NCBI GenBank assembly: GCA_934149105.1
Contig: CAKPDP010000010.1
Location: 1-31,157, forward strand
Direction: 5' to 3'
DNA: 31,157 nt
Origin: an uncultured Bacilli bacterium
GTDB taxonomy: Bacteria; Bacillota_I; Bacilli_A; RF39; UBA660
Below are positions 24,210 through 31,157 of this stretch, piece after piece. Under the pieces are notes generated by a model. That model saw nothing but the letters and a program-made list of their open reading frames with translations. It made no database searches and had not been told where the DNA came from. The translations under genes were made by a program, and so were the position numbers. The first letter of the stretch is position 1; every line of letters starts with the position of its first letter.

Positions 24210-24242
24210 AAAAAAGATATAATTGATTTTATATCTTTTTTA
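24210..24242 (+). terminator. Rho-independent terminator after ybbR
   Basis: A 12-bp stem (24211-24222 with 24229-24240) with a 6-base loop ends in a T-run, A-rich on the left arm. Confidence 0.8.
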
Positions 24243-24262
24243 ATAGTTTACTTAAGATTTGG

Positions 24263-24291
24263 TTGACAAGTTTTAGGTAAAATAATATAAT
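24263..24291 (+). promoter_or_regulatory. Consensus sigma-A promoter of the metal-efflux operon
   Basis: TTGACA (24263-24268), 17-bp spacer, TATAAT (24286-24291): an exact consensus. The start point falls near 24298, on the palindrome at 24294-24317, so repressor binding would block initiation. Confidence 0.9.
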
Positions 24292-24293
24292 GA

Positions 24294-24317
24294 ATATATG
24301 AACATACAATCATATAT
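24294..24317. promoter_or_regulatory. ArsR/SmtB-type operator
   Basis: ATATATGA and TCATATAT (24294-24301 and 24310-24317) are exact inverted arms spaced by 8 bases, with a TGAACA half-site as in CadC/SmtB operators. It directly follows the -10 element, the usual repression position. Confidence 0.7.
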
Positions 24318-24333
24318 AGAGAAGGGTGAAGAT

Positions 24334-24630
24334 ATGCATAGTAAAGAATTATTGAATGGGCTGAGTGAATTTTATAAAGTATTTGGAGATCTAACGAGAC
24401 TTAGAATACTAGATATATTGTTAGCTAGGAATAATATGTGTGTAAATGATATAGCAGAAACTTTAGATGTTAGCCAGTCGGCTGTATCACATCAACTTAA
24501 GAATTTAAGAAGTAGTAATTTAGTAAAAGCAGATAAGAGAGGACAGACAGTGGTTTATTCGATTGCAGATGAGCATATAGAAATTATATTAAAATATGGG
24601 GTGGAGCATATTAAGGAGATGATAAAGTAG
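24334..24630 (+). CDS. ArsR/SmtB-family metal-sensing repressor
   Basis: 98 residues. The winged helix reads DLTRLRILDILL...MCVNDIAETLDVSQSAVSHQLKNLRSSNLV, with the SxxSxHL-like recognition helix and a wing ending VVYSIADEHI. The last helix carries Asp79, His81, His92 and Glu95 in the spacing D-x-H-x10-H-x2-E of the alpha-5 zinc site, while the alpha-3 CxC of cadmium sensors is missing, so zinc is the likely main inducer. The start at 24334 follows GAAGGGTGA; ATG 24298 would fall on the transcription start and is rejected. It sits one base before the ATPase gene and should repress both. Confidence 0.88.
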   Translation: MHSKELLNGLSEFYKVFGDLTRLRILDILLARNNMCVNDIAETLDVSQSAVSHQLKNLRSSNLVKADKRGQTVVYSIADEHIEIILKYGVEHIKEMIK

Positions 24631-24631
24631 T

Positions 24632-26458
24632 ATGAAGATAGAAATTAATAATGATTTTAATAAAATAATTTTAAGTATAATATTTTTGATATTATCATTT
24701 ATTTTTAAGAGTATTGATTGGGTATTTATATTGATTAGTTATGTTATTGTTAGTATAGATTTATATAAAGAGGCTTTTGAACATATTAAAGAAAAAGAAT
24801 TTTTTGATGAAGATTTTTTGATGATTATTGCTACTTTAGGAGCTTTTTATATAGGGGAATATGTTGAGGGATTATTGGTTATGTTATTGTTTCAAATTGG
24901 AGAATATTTGTCGGATATGGCAGTTGATAAATCAAGAAGAACAATTACAGATTTATTAGATTTACGTAGTGATATTGTTCATTTGAAAAAGGGAGAATTG
25001 GTAGTAGATAAGGATTTAGAAGAAGTAAAAGAAGGAGATGTTTTTGTTGTTAAACCAGGAGAGAGAATTCCTTTAGATGGTAAAGTTGTTTCGGGATCTG
25101 GATTTCTTGATACATCTAGTTTGACGGGAGAATCTGTTCCAAGAGAGGTAAGAGAAGGGGATGAAGTTCTTAGTGGATGTATTTGTAATGATTCTAAGAT
25201 AGTGATAGAAGCTACTAGTGATTATAAGTCAAGTACGGCTTCAAGAATTATGGATTTGATAGAAAATTCTAATATTAAGAAGACAAAGACAGAGAAATTT
25301 ATTACAAGATTTTCTAAAATATATACTCCTTGTATTTGTGGAATAGCCTTACTTATTTTAATTATTCTTTTGATAATGGGGTATAATTTTAATTATTGCT
25401 TGTATAAGGCTTTGATATTTTTAGTTATATCTTGTCCGTGTGCTTTAGTTATTTCAGTTCCTTTAGGATTTTTTATGGGAATAGGTAGAAGTAGTAAAGA
25501 GGGAGTAATAGTTAAGGGGAGTAGTGAGCTAGAGAATTTAACAAAAGTTAGAACGGTAGTGTTTGATAAGACTGGGACTTTGACTAAAGGAGTGTTTGAG
25601 GTAGGAGATATTGTTGGTGAGGATATTTCTATAGAAGAACTATTAGAATTAGTGGCGTATGCAGAATATTATTCTAATCATCCTATTAGTAAGAGTATTA
25701 TTAAAAAATATAATAAAGATATAGATAAAAAGAGAATTAGTGATTTTAAGGAAAAAAGTGGTAAGGGAATTGATGTTAAGATAGATGGTAAGGAAGTTAT
25801 AGTAGGGACTTATGATCATTTGAAGAGTCATGGAATTGAACTTACTAAGGTAGAGAGTATTGGTACAAATATATATGTTTCTAGGGATTTACAATATTTG
25901 GGATGTATAGTAGTTTCGGATATTATTAAGGAAGATAGTTATGGAATTGTTGAGAATTTAGAGGAGGTAGGAGTTTCTAGAGTTATTGTGTTATCGGGAG
26001 ATAATGAGAGAGTTGTTGAAGCTGTTTGTTCTAAATTGGGCATAAAAGAGTTTTATGCAAATCTTCTTCCTATAGATAAGGTTAAAAAGATAGAAGAGAT
26101 AAAGAAGGATAGTTATACGGCTTTTGTCGGAGATGGAATAAATGATGCTCCTGTTATTAAGATAGTAGATGAAGGTATTAGTATGGGAGGTATAGGAAGT
26201 GATGCTACTATAGAGGCTTCTGATATTGTTCTTATGAAAGATAACCCTAATAGTTTAGTTACGGCGATTAAGATAGCAGATATGACAAAAAAGATAGTTA
26301 TATATAATATTGTTTTAGCTCTTTTAATTAAAGTTATAGTATTAATATTAGGAGTTATAGGAATATCATCTATATTGATGGCAGTATTAGCAGATGTAGG
26401 AGTAACATTGTTAACAATTATTAATACTTTTATAATTATGAAGAGAGAGATCAGGTAA
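24632..26458 (+). CDS. P1B-type heavy-metal efflux ATPase (Zn/Cd/Co type)
   Basis: 608 residues. TGES at 165-168, CPC at 268-270 in the ion-path helix, DKTGT at 312-316 (phosphorylated Asp312), the soft-metal HP motif as SNHPIS, and GDGINDAP near the end. CPC together with an Asp in the last helices (DVGVTLL) fits P1B-2 pumps for Zn, Cd and Pb, not copper. The N-terminal CxxC metal-binding domain is missing, so the protein is shorter than CadA/ZntA. It is located in the membrane and coupled to the sensor gene, which ends one base before its ATG. Confidence 0.92.
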   Translation: MKIEINNDFNKIILSIIFLILSFIFKSIDWVFILISYVIVSIDLYKEAFEHIKEKEFFDEDFLMIIATLGAFYIGEYVEGLLVMLLFQIGEYLSDMAVDKSRRTITDLLDLRSDIVHLKKGELVVDKDLEEVKEGDVFVVKPGERIPLDGKVVSGSGFLDTSSLTGESVPREVREGDEVLSGCICNDSKIVIEATSDYKSSTASRIMDLIENSNIKKTKTEKFITRFSKIYTPCICGIALLILIILLIMGYNFNYCLYKALIFLVISCPCALVISVPLGFFMGIGRSSKEGVIVKGSSELENLTKVRTVVFDKTGTLTKGVFEVGDIVGEDISIEELLELVAYAEYYSNHPISKSIIKKYNKDIDKKRISDFKEKSGKGIDVKIDGKEVIVGTYDHLKSHGIELTKVESIGTNIYVSRDLQYLGCIVVSDIIKEDSYGIVENLEEVGVSRVIVLSGDNERVVEAVCSKLGIKEFYANLLPIDKVKKIEEIKKDSYTAFVGDGINDAPVIKIVDEGISMGGIGSDATIEASDIVLMKDNPNSLVTAIKIADMTKKIVIYNIVLALLIKVIVLILGVIGISSILMAVLADVGVTLLTIINTFIIMKREIR

Positions 26459-26462
26459 TAGT

Positions 26463-26493
26463 AAAAAATGGAAGATAGTATCTTCCATTTTTT
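26463..26493. terminator. Bidirectional terminator
   Basis: An exact 13-bp stem (26463-26475 with 26481-26493), A-rich left and T-rich right, lies between the convergent ATPase and DUF308 genes. Confidence 0.85.
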
Positions 26494-26508
26494 AGGTTTT
26501 TTAGTTAA

Positions 26509-27093
26509 TTATTCCATATCTATTACTTTAATATTTTTTTTAAAGTTTTTAACTATTTCCTTAATATTCTTTTTAAAGATAATCATATCTATAATATCAG
26601 AAATAGAATAGATAACTAGAGTTATCCCCGCTAGTAAGGTTATAGTTATAGAAGTTATAGTAGGGTTAATTATTAAGACTATACCACAGATTATAGATAG
26701 GATAGATAAAATAATAGTAATTGTTACTAAAGAACTATCAATATATCTTAAAGGCAATGAAATACGTAATTTAACAATACTACTTAATATGAACCAAGTA
26801 CCTAGAGCGATAGGAATTATAATACTTAAAGTATCAGGATAGATAAACATAAGAATACCAACAATGATAGATAATATTCCTTGGAATAAAGTATCTACAG
26901 GTATTAAGTTTTCATGCATACGAATATCTAAGATAATTAAATATATTCCTCCAATTATTAGGAAGATTGCTAAAATAATAGCAAAAGTATTTAAAGATGT
27001 TTTAGGGAATATTATCATTACTATTCCTAAAATGGTTAATAAAATAGATATTAAAATAGAATAATTAATAAAGGTATTTAATTTTTTTAACAT
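26509..27093 (-). CDS. DUF308/HdeD-family membrane protein
   Basis: 194 residues and about six membrane helices in paired units; LGIVMIIFP and VGILMFIYPD and CGIVLIINP repeat the G-I-x-x-x-x-x-P step of DUF308 proteins, usually three times. The C terminus is basic and cytoplasmic (FKKNIKEIVKNFKKN). The family includes HdeD, an acid-stress membrane protein; function in Firmicutes is not settled. AAGGAAG lies nine bases before the ATG. It stands alone, convergent with the efflux ATPase. Confidence 0.8.
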   Translation of the reverse strand: MLKKLNTFINYSILISILLTILGIVMIIFPKTSLNTFAIILAIFLIIGGIYLIILDIRMHENLIPVDTLFQGILSIIVGILMFIYPDTLSIIIPIALGTWFILSSIVKLRISLPLRYIDSSLVTITIILSILSIICGIVLIINPTITSITITLLAGITLVIYSISDIIDMIIFKKNIKEIVKNFKKNIKVIDME

Positions 27094-27195
27094 TTCATAT
27101 ACTTCCTTTCTATAATAAAAATAACATTAATATGGTTAATAGTCAAGAAAATATCTGTCACTTGTTAGGATAACCAACATAAGTAAAATTATGTA

Positions 27196-27915
27196 TTATA
27201 GAATGGTAATTAATTGTTCTAGGCAATTAATTATGTAAGTTGGATTAAGATTGTTAGTTAGATTGTTGGTATTTAGCCAACAGGTATCGATATTAGAATT
27301 AATGCCACCTTGAATATCGTTATCTAAGGAGTCACCAATAATAAGAAATTTAGAATTATCGTAATAGTTAAGATTATTTTTTAATTCTTGAAAATAAAGG
27401 GGATGTGGTTTGGAATAGTAATTAGTAGTTAGATCACTAGAAAAGATATATTTAAAGAAATGAAGACAATTAATATTAGATAATTTAGATTTTACGGCTT
27501 CAATGGGACCGTTAGTTGTTATGATAAGGATATACTTGTTACTAAGATATTTTAAAGTTTTATAAGTTCCCTGTAAGGGAACAGATAAATGCTTTTGATT
27601 TTCAATAAATAATTTATTTAGAGAGAGGGCTTTTTCTAGAGTAATATTAGGAAAGAAAAGATAAAAACGGTAAGATCTATTAAAATCTATTAAATTATAA
27701 TTAAGGTGAGAAATATTTTGAGAATAAAATATTTGGGGATTATTGGAAAGGTATTTCCAATAATCCCTATCAAAAATTAACCATTTATCAAGGATAGTTT
27801 TGGTATAGGGAATATTTAGAACTTTTAAGATAGATTTAAGGGCGTATTCGGTATTTTTTCTATTATCTATTAGAGTATCATCTAGATCGAATAGTAAATA
27901 TTTATATTTAGTCAT
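27196..27915 (-). CDS. HAD-superfamily hydrolase (YjjG-like nucleotidase type)
   Basis: 239 residues. Motif I DLDDTL (residues 10-15), a helical cap (about 20-100), motif II TTNG near 133, motif III K-PHP as SKPHPLYF near 168, and motif IV GDSLDNDIQGG near 195. The cap type and DLDDT/TNG/GDS layout match YjjG-type 5'-nucleotidases and related phosphatases. The substrate is unknown. GGAAAGGAATAAT-type sequence precedes the start. No operon partner: the DUF308 gene downstream on the same strand is separated by about 100 bp. Confidence 0.8.
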   Translation of the reverse strand: MTKYKYLLFDLDDTLIDNRKNTEYALKSILKVLNIPYTKTILDKWLIFDRDYWKYLSNNPQIFYSQNISHLNYNLIDFNRSYRFYLFFPNITLEKALSLNKLFIENQKHLSVPLQGTYKTLKYLSNKYILIITTNGPIEAVKSKLSNINCLHFFKYIFSSDLTTNYYSKPHPLYFQELKNNLNYYDNSKFLIIGDSLDNDIQGGINSNIDTCWLNTNNLTNNLNPTYIINCLEQLITIL

Positions 27916-28030
27916 AAAGTAATTATATTATTCCTTTCTAATAGTTTCATTTTAATTTTATTAAAATGAATGGGGAAATATACTTATTATTTAAAAGAAT
28001 TTTTGAGACGTATTTGATTATTAGCTTAGT

Positions 28031-28077
28031 TATTTGGAGAAACTGGTAGTAGTATAGATCCTTATGTGATTGATTAA
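28031..28077 (+). pseudogene. Possible relic of the variable surface protein's C-terminal tail
   Basis: The frame from 28036 reads GETGSSIDPYVID and stops. This mirrors the tails GTSTSPYVIS and GSSTSPYTIS of the two variable proteins, but the upstream frame has stops at 28015 and 28027 and no body follows. It is short, so chance is possible. Confidence 0.35.
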
Positions 28078-28140
28078 TAAATAGAAGACAAAAAACTAGC
28101 AAATAATCATGTAGGAATAATTCTAGATAACAAAAGGAAA

Positions 28141-28169
28141 TTGTAATGTTGGATATTTTATGGTATAGT
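28141..28169 (+). promoter_or_regulatory. Candidate promoter of the repeat-protein gene
   Basis: TTGTAA (28141-28146), 17-bp spacer, TATAGT (28164-28169) preceded by TGG, an extended -10. A small GCAC-GAGA-GTGC hairpin follows at 28175-28186, before the ribosome site. Confidence 0.5.
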
Positions 28170-28198
28170 AATAGGCACGAGAGTGCAGGTTGTTATTT

Positions 28199-30370
28199 AT
28201 GAATAAAGAAGATATTTTAAGGCTTAGAGAGGTTCCAGAAGATAGATTAAAAGAGATTTTTTTTGATGCTACAATGATGGAAGAGATTGTGACTTTAGAT
28301 CCAGAAATGATTGTTAAATATAGAGGAACTAGAGAGAAAGTTTATGAGATGGCAATTAGATCGGGATATGTTCCTAATAAGGAAGATTTAATTAATTCTT
28401 ATAATAGTTTTGATAATTTATGTAGAAGTTTTTCTATTATGGATAAGGCACTAGAAATAGATTATAATTTAGTTAGATATTATAAGGGGGCGGATGAAGA
28501 TATTTTTGAAAAGGCTATAACTTTAGGATATGTACCAACTGAAGAGGATTTAGCTAGATCATCTTTAAAATGTTCTTATTTAGGTTGCAGTCAGGCTATT
28601 ATAAAAAAAGCACTGAAGATAGATCCTAGTTTAATTAGATATTATCAAGGAGAAAAGGAAGAAGTTTTTGAAAAGGCTATAGCTTGGGGATATGTGCCAA
28701 ATTTTAAAGATGTTAGTGATAATGAGAATCTGAATAATAGTAGGGTAATATTTGATTATTTGTTAAATTATTCAGAATATTCTTCTAATAAGTTTATAAA
28801 CTATTTAAAAGATACTTGTTCTTTTTCTGAAGTTACTGGTAGAGAGTTAGAGATAATAGGGAAATTTAGTAGTTATGATGATCTTTATCAGGCATATGAT
28901 TATGAATTTATTAGAGAGTTATGTAGGTATATGGTTTTAAATAAAGAGGTAGATAAGGAGTATAGAGTATTTTTGGGTATTATAGAGAAGGGGGATTTAG
29001 AATTATTTAATAGGTTTATAGATATTTTTTTAGGAGAAAATAGGGATATAAAAGAGAAGATTAATCTGATGACTAGGTTTGTTAAGAAATTTGAGGATTA
29101 TAGAGAGCTAGTTTGTGATGTTGTCGAGATGGAAGATCTTACGAATAGGGAAAAGAGAATTATAAGAGAGTTATTTGATGATGAGACAATAAGTGGAAAG
29201 TTTAATATTAAAAGTCTTGAAGAATTAGAAGTGTATAATATGTTTGAAGTAGTTAGGAAGAAGAGAAGAGTTAGGGAACTTGTTAAGGAACAGAATAGAG
29301 AAGGATTAATTGAATTACTTATAGATATGTTATGGGAAGATAAAGAAAAAGGAAAAAGAATAATTGAGGGAAAGAGTTGGAATTTTGATAGTAAAACACT
29401 TGGAAAGTTTACTAGAAATGATTTAGTTATTCTTAAAGATAAAGTTAGTGATAGTGAGGTTAAGAAGAAGATAGATAATTATATTAGACTTATGGATCTT
29501 ATAGAGATGATTAGTTCTTTAGAAGTAGAGGAATTAGGAAAAGGAATTAGGGAACTATTAGATTATAGTTTGGAAGGTAAGAATAATTCTTTGGATAAGA
29601 TTTATGGCCTTTTAGAGGAGGGATATTTAGGAATAGTTAAGGCTTATGGACAAGAATTAAAAGAGAATTTACAGGATTTTTCATCTTTGAAAGAGAGAAA
29701 AGATTGTAATAAGGGATATAGGAAGATTAAGTCTAAATATAAGGCTAGTTCTAAGGTTATTTATAAAGAAGATTTAACAGAAAAAATGGTTGATTATATA
29801 GAGTTAGATGGTGTTTCTTATACAGGGTTAATTCATGTTATGAATGCTGCTAGGGATTATATTACTCTAGAAGATTTAAAGAGAAAGAGATTAAAGGGGA
29901 AGAGTTATATATGTACATCTATTATTGGAGATGATAAAATAAGAATTATTAAAACTGAAGATTTAGATGATATTAATCATGTAACGTTATTTTTTAATGA
30001 AATAGATGCTTCTCAGTTGTTGACAGAGTCGGGTGGAGATTTATATTCTTTATATGGTGAAAATAGTTTTGTAGTAGGGTGCTTATTTGATGATATAATT
30101 GATTTTAAGGTGGTTAGAGAACGATTGAAAAGTGGTCAGAGTGAATTTTCAGAGTATATTTTGTATCGACTTAAAGAGAATGGAGAAGAAATTTATCCAA
30201 CAGGAGTAATGGTAAGAGGAGATAATCCTAGACAGAATGAAATAGATGCGGCAGCTTATTTGGGAGTGCCATTAGTGAAGGTTAAGAAAGATAGTTACGA
30301 AAAAAAAGAGGAGGTAATGAAAAGAAAAAGGGTGAAGAAGATGAACAATTGGGGAATTAAAGGAAAGTAA
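28199..30370 (+). CDS. Unknown 723-aa helical repeat protein
   Basis: I do not recognise the whole. The first 180 residues hold three repeats of about 45-50 residues of the form D-x-x-(M/L)-(I/V)-(K/R)-Y-(Y/R)-(K/R/Q)-G...(V/I)-(Y/F)-E-(M/K)-A-I...GYVP-(N/T)-x-(E/K)-D, apparently helix pairs. A long charged helical middle follows (200-560), then a distinct C-terminal domain with YTGLIHVMNAARDYITL and a YPTGVMVRGDNPRQNEIDAAAYL stretch (about 580-710), ending in a basic tail. No signal or membrane segment. ATG 28199 is chosen with GCAGGT eight bases upstream; a TTG at 28190 is in frame. The ASCH gene follows after 13 bases. Confidence 0.6.
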   Translation: MNKEDILRLREVPEDRLKEIFFDATMMEEIVTLDPEMIVKYRGTREKVYEMAIRSGYVPNKEDLINSYNSFDNLCRSFSIMDKALEIDYNLVRYYKGADEDIFEKAITLGYVPTEEDLARSSLKCSYLGCSQAIIKKALKIDPSLIRYYQGEKEEVFEKAIAWGYVPNFKDVSDNENLNNSRVIFDYLLNYSEYSSNKFINYLKDTCSFSEVTGRELEIIGKFSSYDDLYQAYDYEFIRELCRYMVLNKEVDKEYRVFLGIIEKGDLELFNRFIDIFLGENRDIKEKINLMTRFVKKFEDYRELVCDVVEMEDLTNREKRIIRELFDDETISGKFNIKSLEELEVYNMFEVVRKKRRVRELVKEQNREGLIELLIDMLWEDKEKGKRIIEGKSWNFDSKTLGKFTRNDLVILKDKVSDSEVKKKIDNYIRLMDLIEMISSLEVEELGKGIRELLDYSLEGKNNSLDKIYGLLEEGYLGIVKAYGQELKENLQDFSSLKERKDCNKGYRKIKSKYKASSKVIYKEDLTEKMVDYIELDGVSYTGLIHVMNAARDYITLEDLKRKRLKGKSYICTSIIGDDKIRIIKTEDLDDINHVTLFFNEIDASQLLTESGGDLYSLYGENSFVVGCLFDDIIDFKVVRERLKSGQSEFSEYILYRLKENGEEIYPTGVMVRGDNPRQNEIDAAAYLGVPLVKVKKDSYEKKEEVMKRKRVKKMNNWGIKGK

Positions 30371-30383
30371 GAGGTAGAAAATA

Positions 30384-30737
30384 ATGGTACACGAGATGAA
30401 AATACGATCTGAATATTTTAATTTTATTCTTAATGGTACAAAAAGAATTGAAATTAGATTAAATGATGAAAAAAGACAAAATATTAAATTAGGTGATAGG
30501 ATCAAATTTTTAAAGGCGTCTGATTTAGATGAATCATTTGAAGCAAAAGTTATAGGATTATTAAGATATAATTCTTTTAAAGAAATGTTTAAAGATTATG
30601 ATATTTCTGTTTTAGCAGATGAATCTATGACCAAAGAAGAATTAATATCTGTTTTGGAACAATTTTATACAAAGGAAGAGCAAGAAAAATATGGGGTTTT
30701 AGGAATTAGAATTGAATTAATTAGTCATAAAGTTTAA
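30384..30737 (+). CDS. ASCH-domain protein
   Basis: 117 residues, single-domain size. The N-terminal strand-helix and EIRLNDEKRQNIKLGDRIKF match the ASCH/PUA-like fold, where the G-x-K-x-x-E-x-R region binds RNA or nucleotide. A helix with MTKEELISVLEQFYTKEEQEKYG precedes the last strand GIRIELI. Proteins of this type are thought to bind RNA or modified bases; the target is unknown. GAGGTAG precedes the ATG. Probably co-transcribed with the repeat protein and ended by the hairpin at 30757-30786. Confidence 0.8.
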   Translation: MVHEMKIRSEYFNFILNGTKRIEIRLNDEKRQNIKLGDRIKFLKASDLDESFEAKVIGLLRYNSFKEMFKDYDISVLADESMTKEELISVLEQFYTKEEQEKYGVLGIRIELISHKV

Positions 30738-30756
30738 AACAACTTAGTAGAAAAAA

Positions 30757-30786
30757 TATCAGTAATATGAAGATGTATTACTGATA
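30757..30786 (+). terminator. Hairpin after the ASCH gene
   Basis: An exact 11-bp stem (30757-30767 with 30776-30786) surrounds an 8-base loop. The following T content is low, so termination is probable but not certain. Confidence 0.5.
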
Positions 30787-30854
30787 ATAAATTTTATATT
30801 GTTGGGGAAGTTCTAAGTATTGGGAAAGGTTGATGACGTGGGTTCCCTCGTTAC

Positions 30855-30896
30855 TCCATAAAAAAGCGCCAGTATTGGCGTATATTTTTTTATGGA
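30855..30896 (+). repeat. Two-part stem-loop in the intergenic region
   Basis: Outer stem 30855-30865 with 30886-30896 (11 bp), inner stem 30866-30871 with 30876-30881 (6 bp, one G-U), loop GTAT, and a 4-base bulge on the right. The T-run sits inside the outer stem, so it could act as a terminator or as a folded RNA element. Confidence 0.55.
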
Positions 30897-31115
30897 ACGA
30901 ATAAACAACAGGTTACGAACTGAGTTCTCTTTCTAAAAATATTATATATGAATTGTTATTAAATTTCAATGGGTGTATGGAAAATTTGATTTTCAATGCT
31001 ATAATATTAAATGGAAGATAAATCAAAAGAATGATAAATTTGAAAAACTATTGAAATAGTGTAGAAAGAAGATATAATATATTAAATAAATTACAATTTG
31101 TTAAGGAGTGGTACA

Positions 31116-31157
31116 ATGAACTCTACAATTTTAATAATAGAAGATGATAAAGATATA
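31116..31157 (+). CDS. Response regulator, N-terminal fragment (runs out of window)
   Basis: The last 42 bases read MNSTILIIEDDKDI. ILIIEDDKDI is the first strand and acidic pocket of a two-component receiver domain (the EDD acidic residues bind Mg near the phospho-acceptor). AAGGAGTGG lies upstream of the ATG. Effector domain and partner kinase are outside the window. Confidence 0.75.
   Translation, partial: MNSTILIIEDDKDI

Larger units (their letters stand above)
30738..31115. other. 378-bp gene-free interval with structured segments
   Basis: No ORF is supported here. It holds the 30757-30786 hairpin, a locally GC-richer stretch (about 30800-30850), a second strong hairpin at 30855-30896, GAAC-TGA-GTTC at 30918-30928, two copies of TTTCAATG (30964-30971 and 30991-30998), and a TATAAT at 31000-31005 before the response-regulator gene. 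It could carry a small RNA or leader; I cannot match it to a known riboswitch class. Confidence 0.4.

Noticed and set aside
1..31157. Reverse transcriptase and template repeat for the suspected DGR
   Set aside because: No RT domain (xxDD motif) in any translated frame I read and no adenine-rich copy of the WW...GVRP segment was found, so none is listed.
1..31157. CRISPR array, tRNA or rRNA genes
   Set aside because: No regularly spaced repeats and no tRNA or rRNA signatures were seen. The element's target is a protein gene, not a tRNA.

Overview
The window comes from a very AT-rich, low-GC Gram-positive bacterium (Firmicutes, probably a gut lineage near Bacilli/RF39-like groups; this placement is inference). 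Support comes from strong GGAGG-type ribosome sites, TAG/TGA/TAA all used as stops, and a chromosomal core that holds a SpoVD/PBP2B-type transpeptidase, a sporulation-type sigma factor, mraY, an ftsW/spoVE gene, cdaA-ybbR (c-di-AMP) and yqeG.

Layout. 1-1125: C-terminal part of a surface protein with a GC-rich variable segment. 1289-3086: yqeG-like phosphatase and a polytopic membrane protein. 3204-10806: a transpeptidase gene split by a 5,689-bp insertion (4086-9774). 10941-15555: sigma factor, small membrane protein, mraY, ftsW/spoVE, a degenerate YugP-like protein and an unknown. 15557-17533: Fic protein with a 41-aa leader ORF, an unknown gene and a TetR regulator. 17609-21879: type IV pilus-like block, with a PilB/GspE ATPase facing three prepilin-like genes, the last of which is a paralogue of the protein at 1-1125. 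21992-26458: cdaA-ybbR, then a zinc/cadmium sensor and P1B ATPase. 26509-30737: DUF308 membrane protein, HAD hydrolase, a repeat protein and an ASCH-domain protein. 30738-31115 is a structured gap, and a response regulator begins at 31116.

Two systems stand out. First, the insertion carries a large serine recombinase at its right end, next to a small helical protein, plus a five-gene cargo operon (ParB-like protein, membrane glycosyltransferase, nucleotide-kinase-like P-loop protein, histidine phosphatase, unknown) behind a consensus promoter. It sits immediately after the catalytic Ser codon, inside the SxxK motif of the transpeptidase, flanked by an 11-bp direct repeat. Joining the repeats restores the frame and the canonical motif exactly. 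The layout resembles skin-type or comK-type regulated excision, here in a cell-wall gene beside a sporulation-type sigma factor and an ftsW/spoVE gene.

Second, two paralogous proteins (one with a visible type IV prepilin signal) share a body but differ in 22 of 42 ungapped residues in a terminal WW...GVRPV segment. In the first copy that segment is about 62% GC in a genome near 30% GC and is adenine-poor. This is the signature expected of diversity-generating retroelement variable regions on a C-type-lectin-like fold, displayed by a type IV pilus-like machine. No template repeat or reverse transcriptase was seen in the window, so the retroelement assignment is inference.
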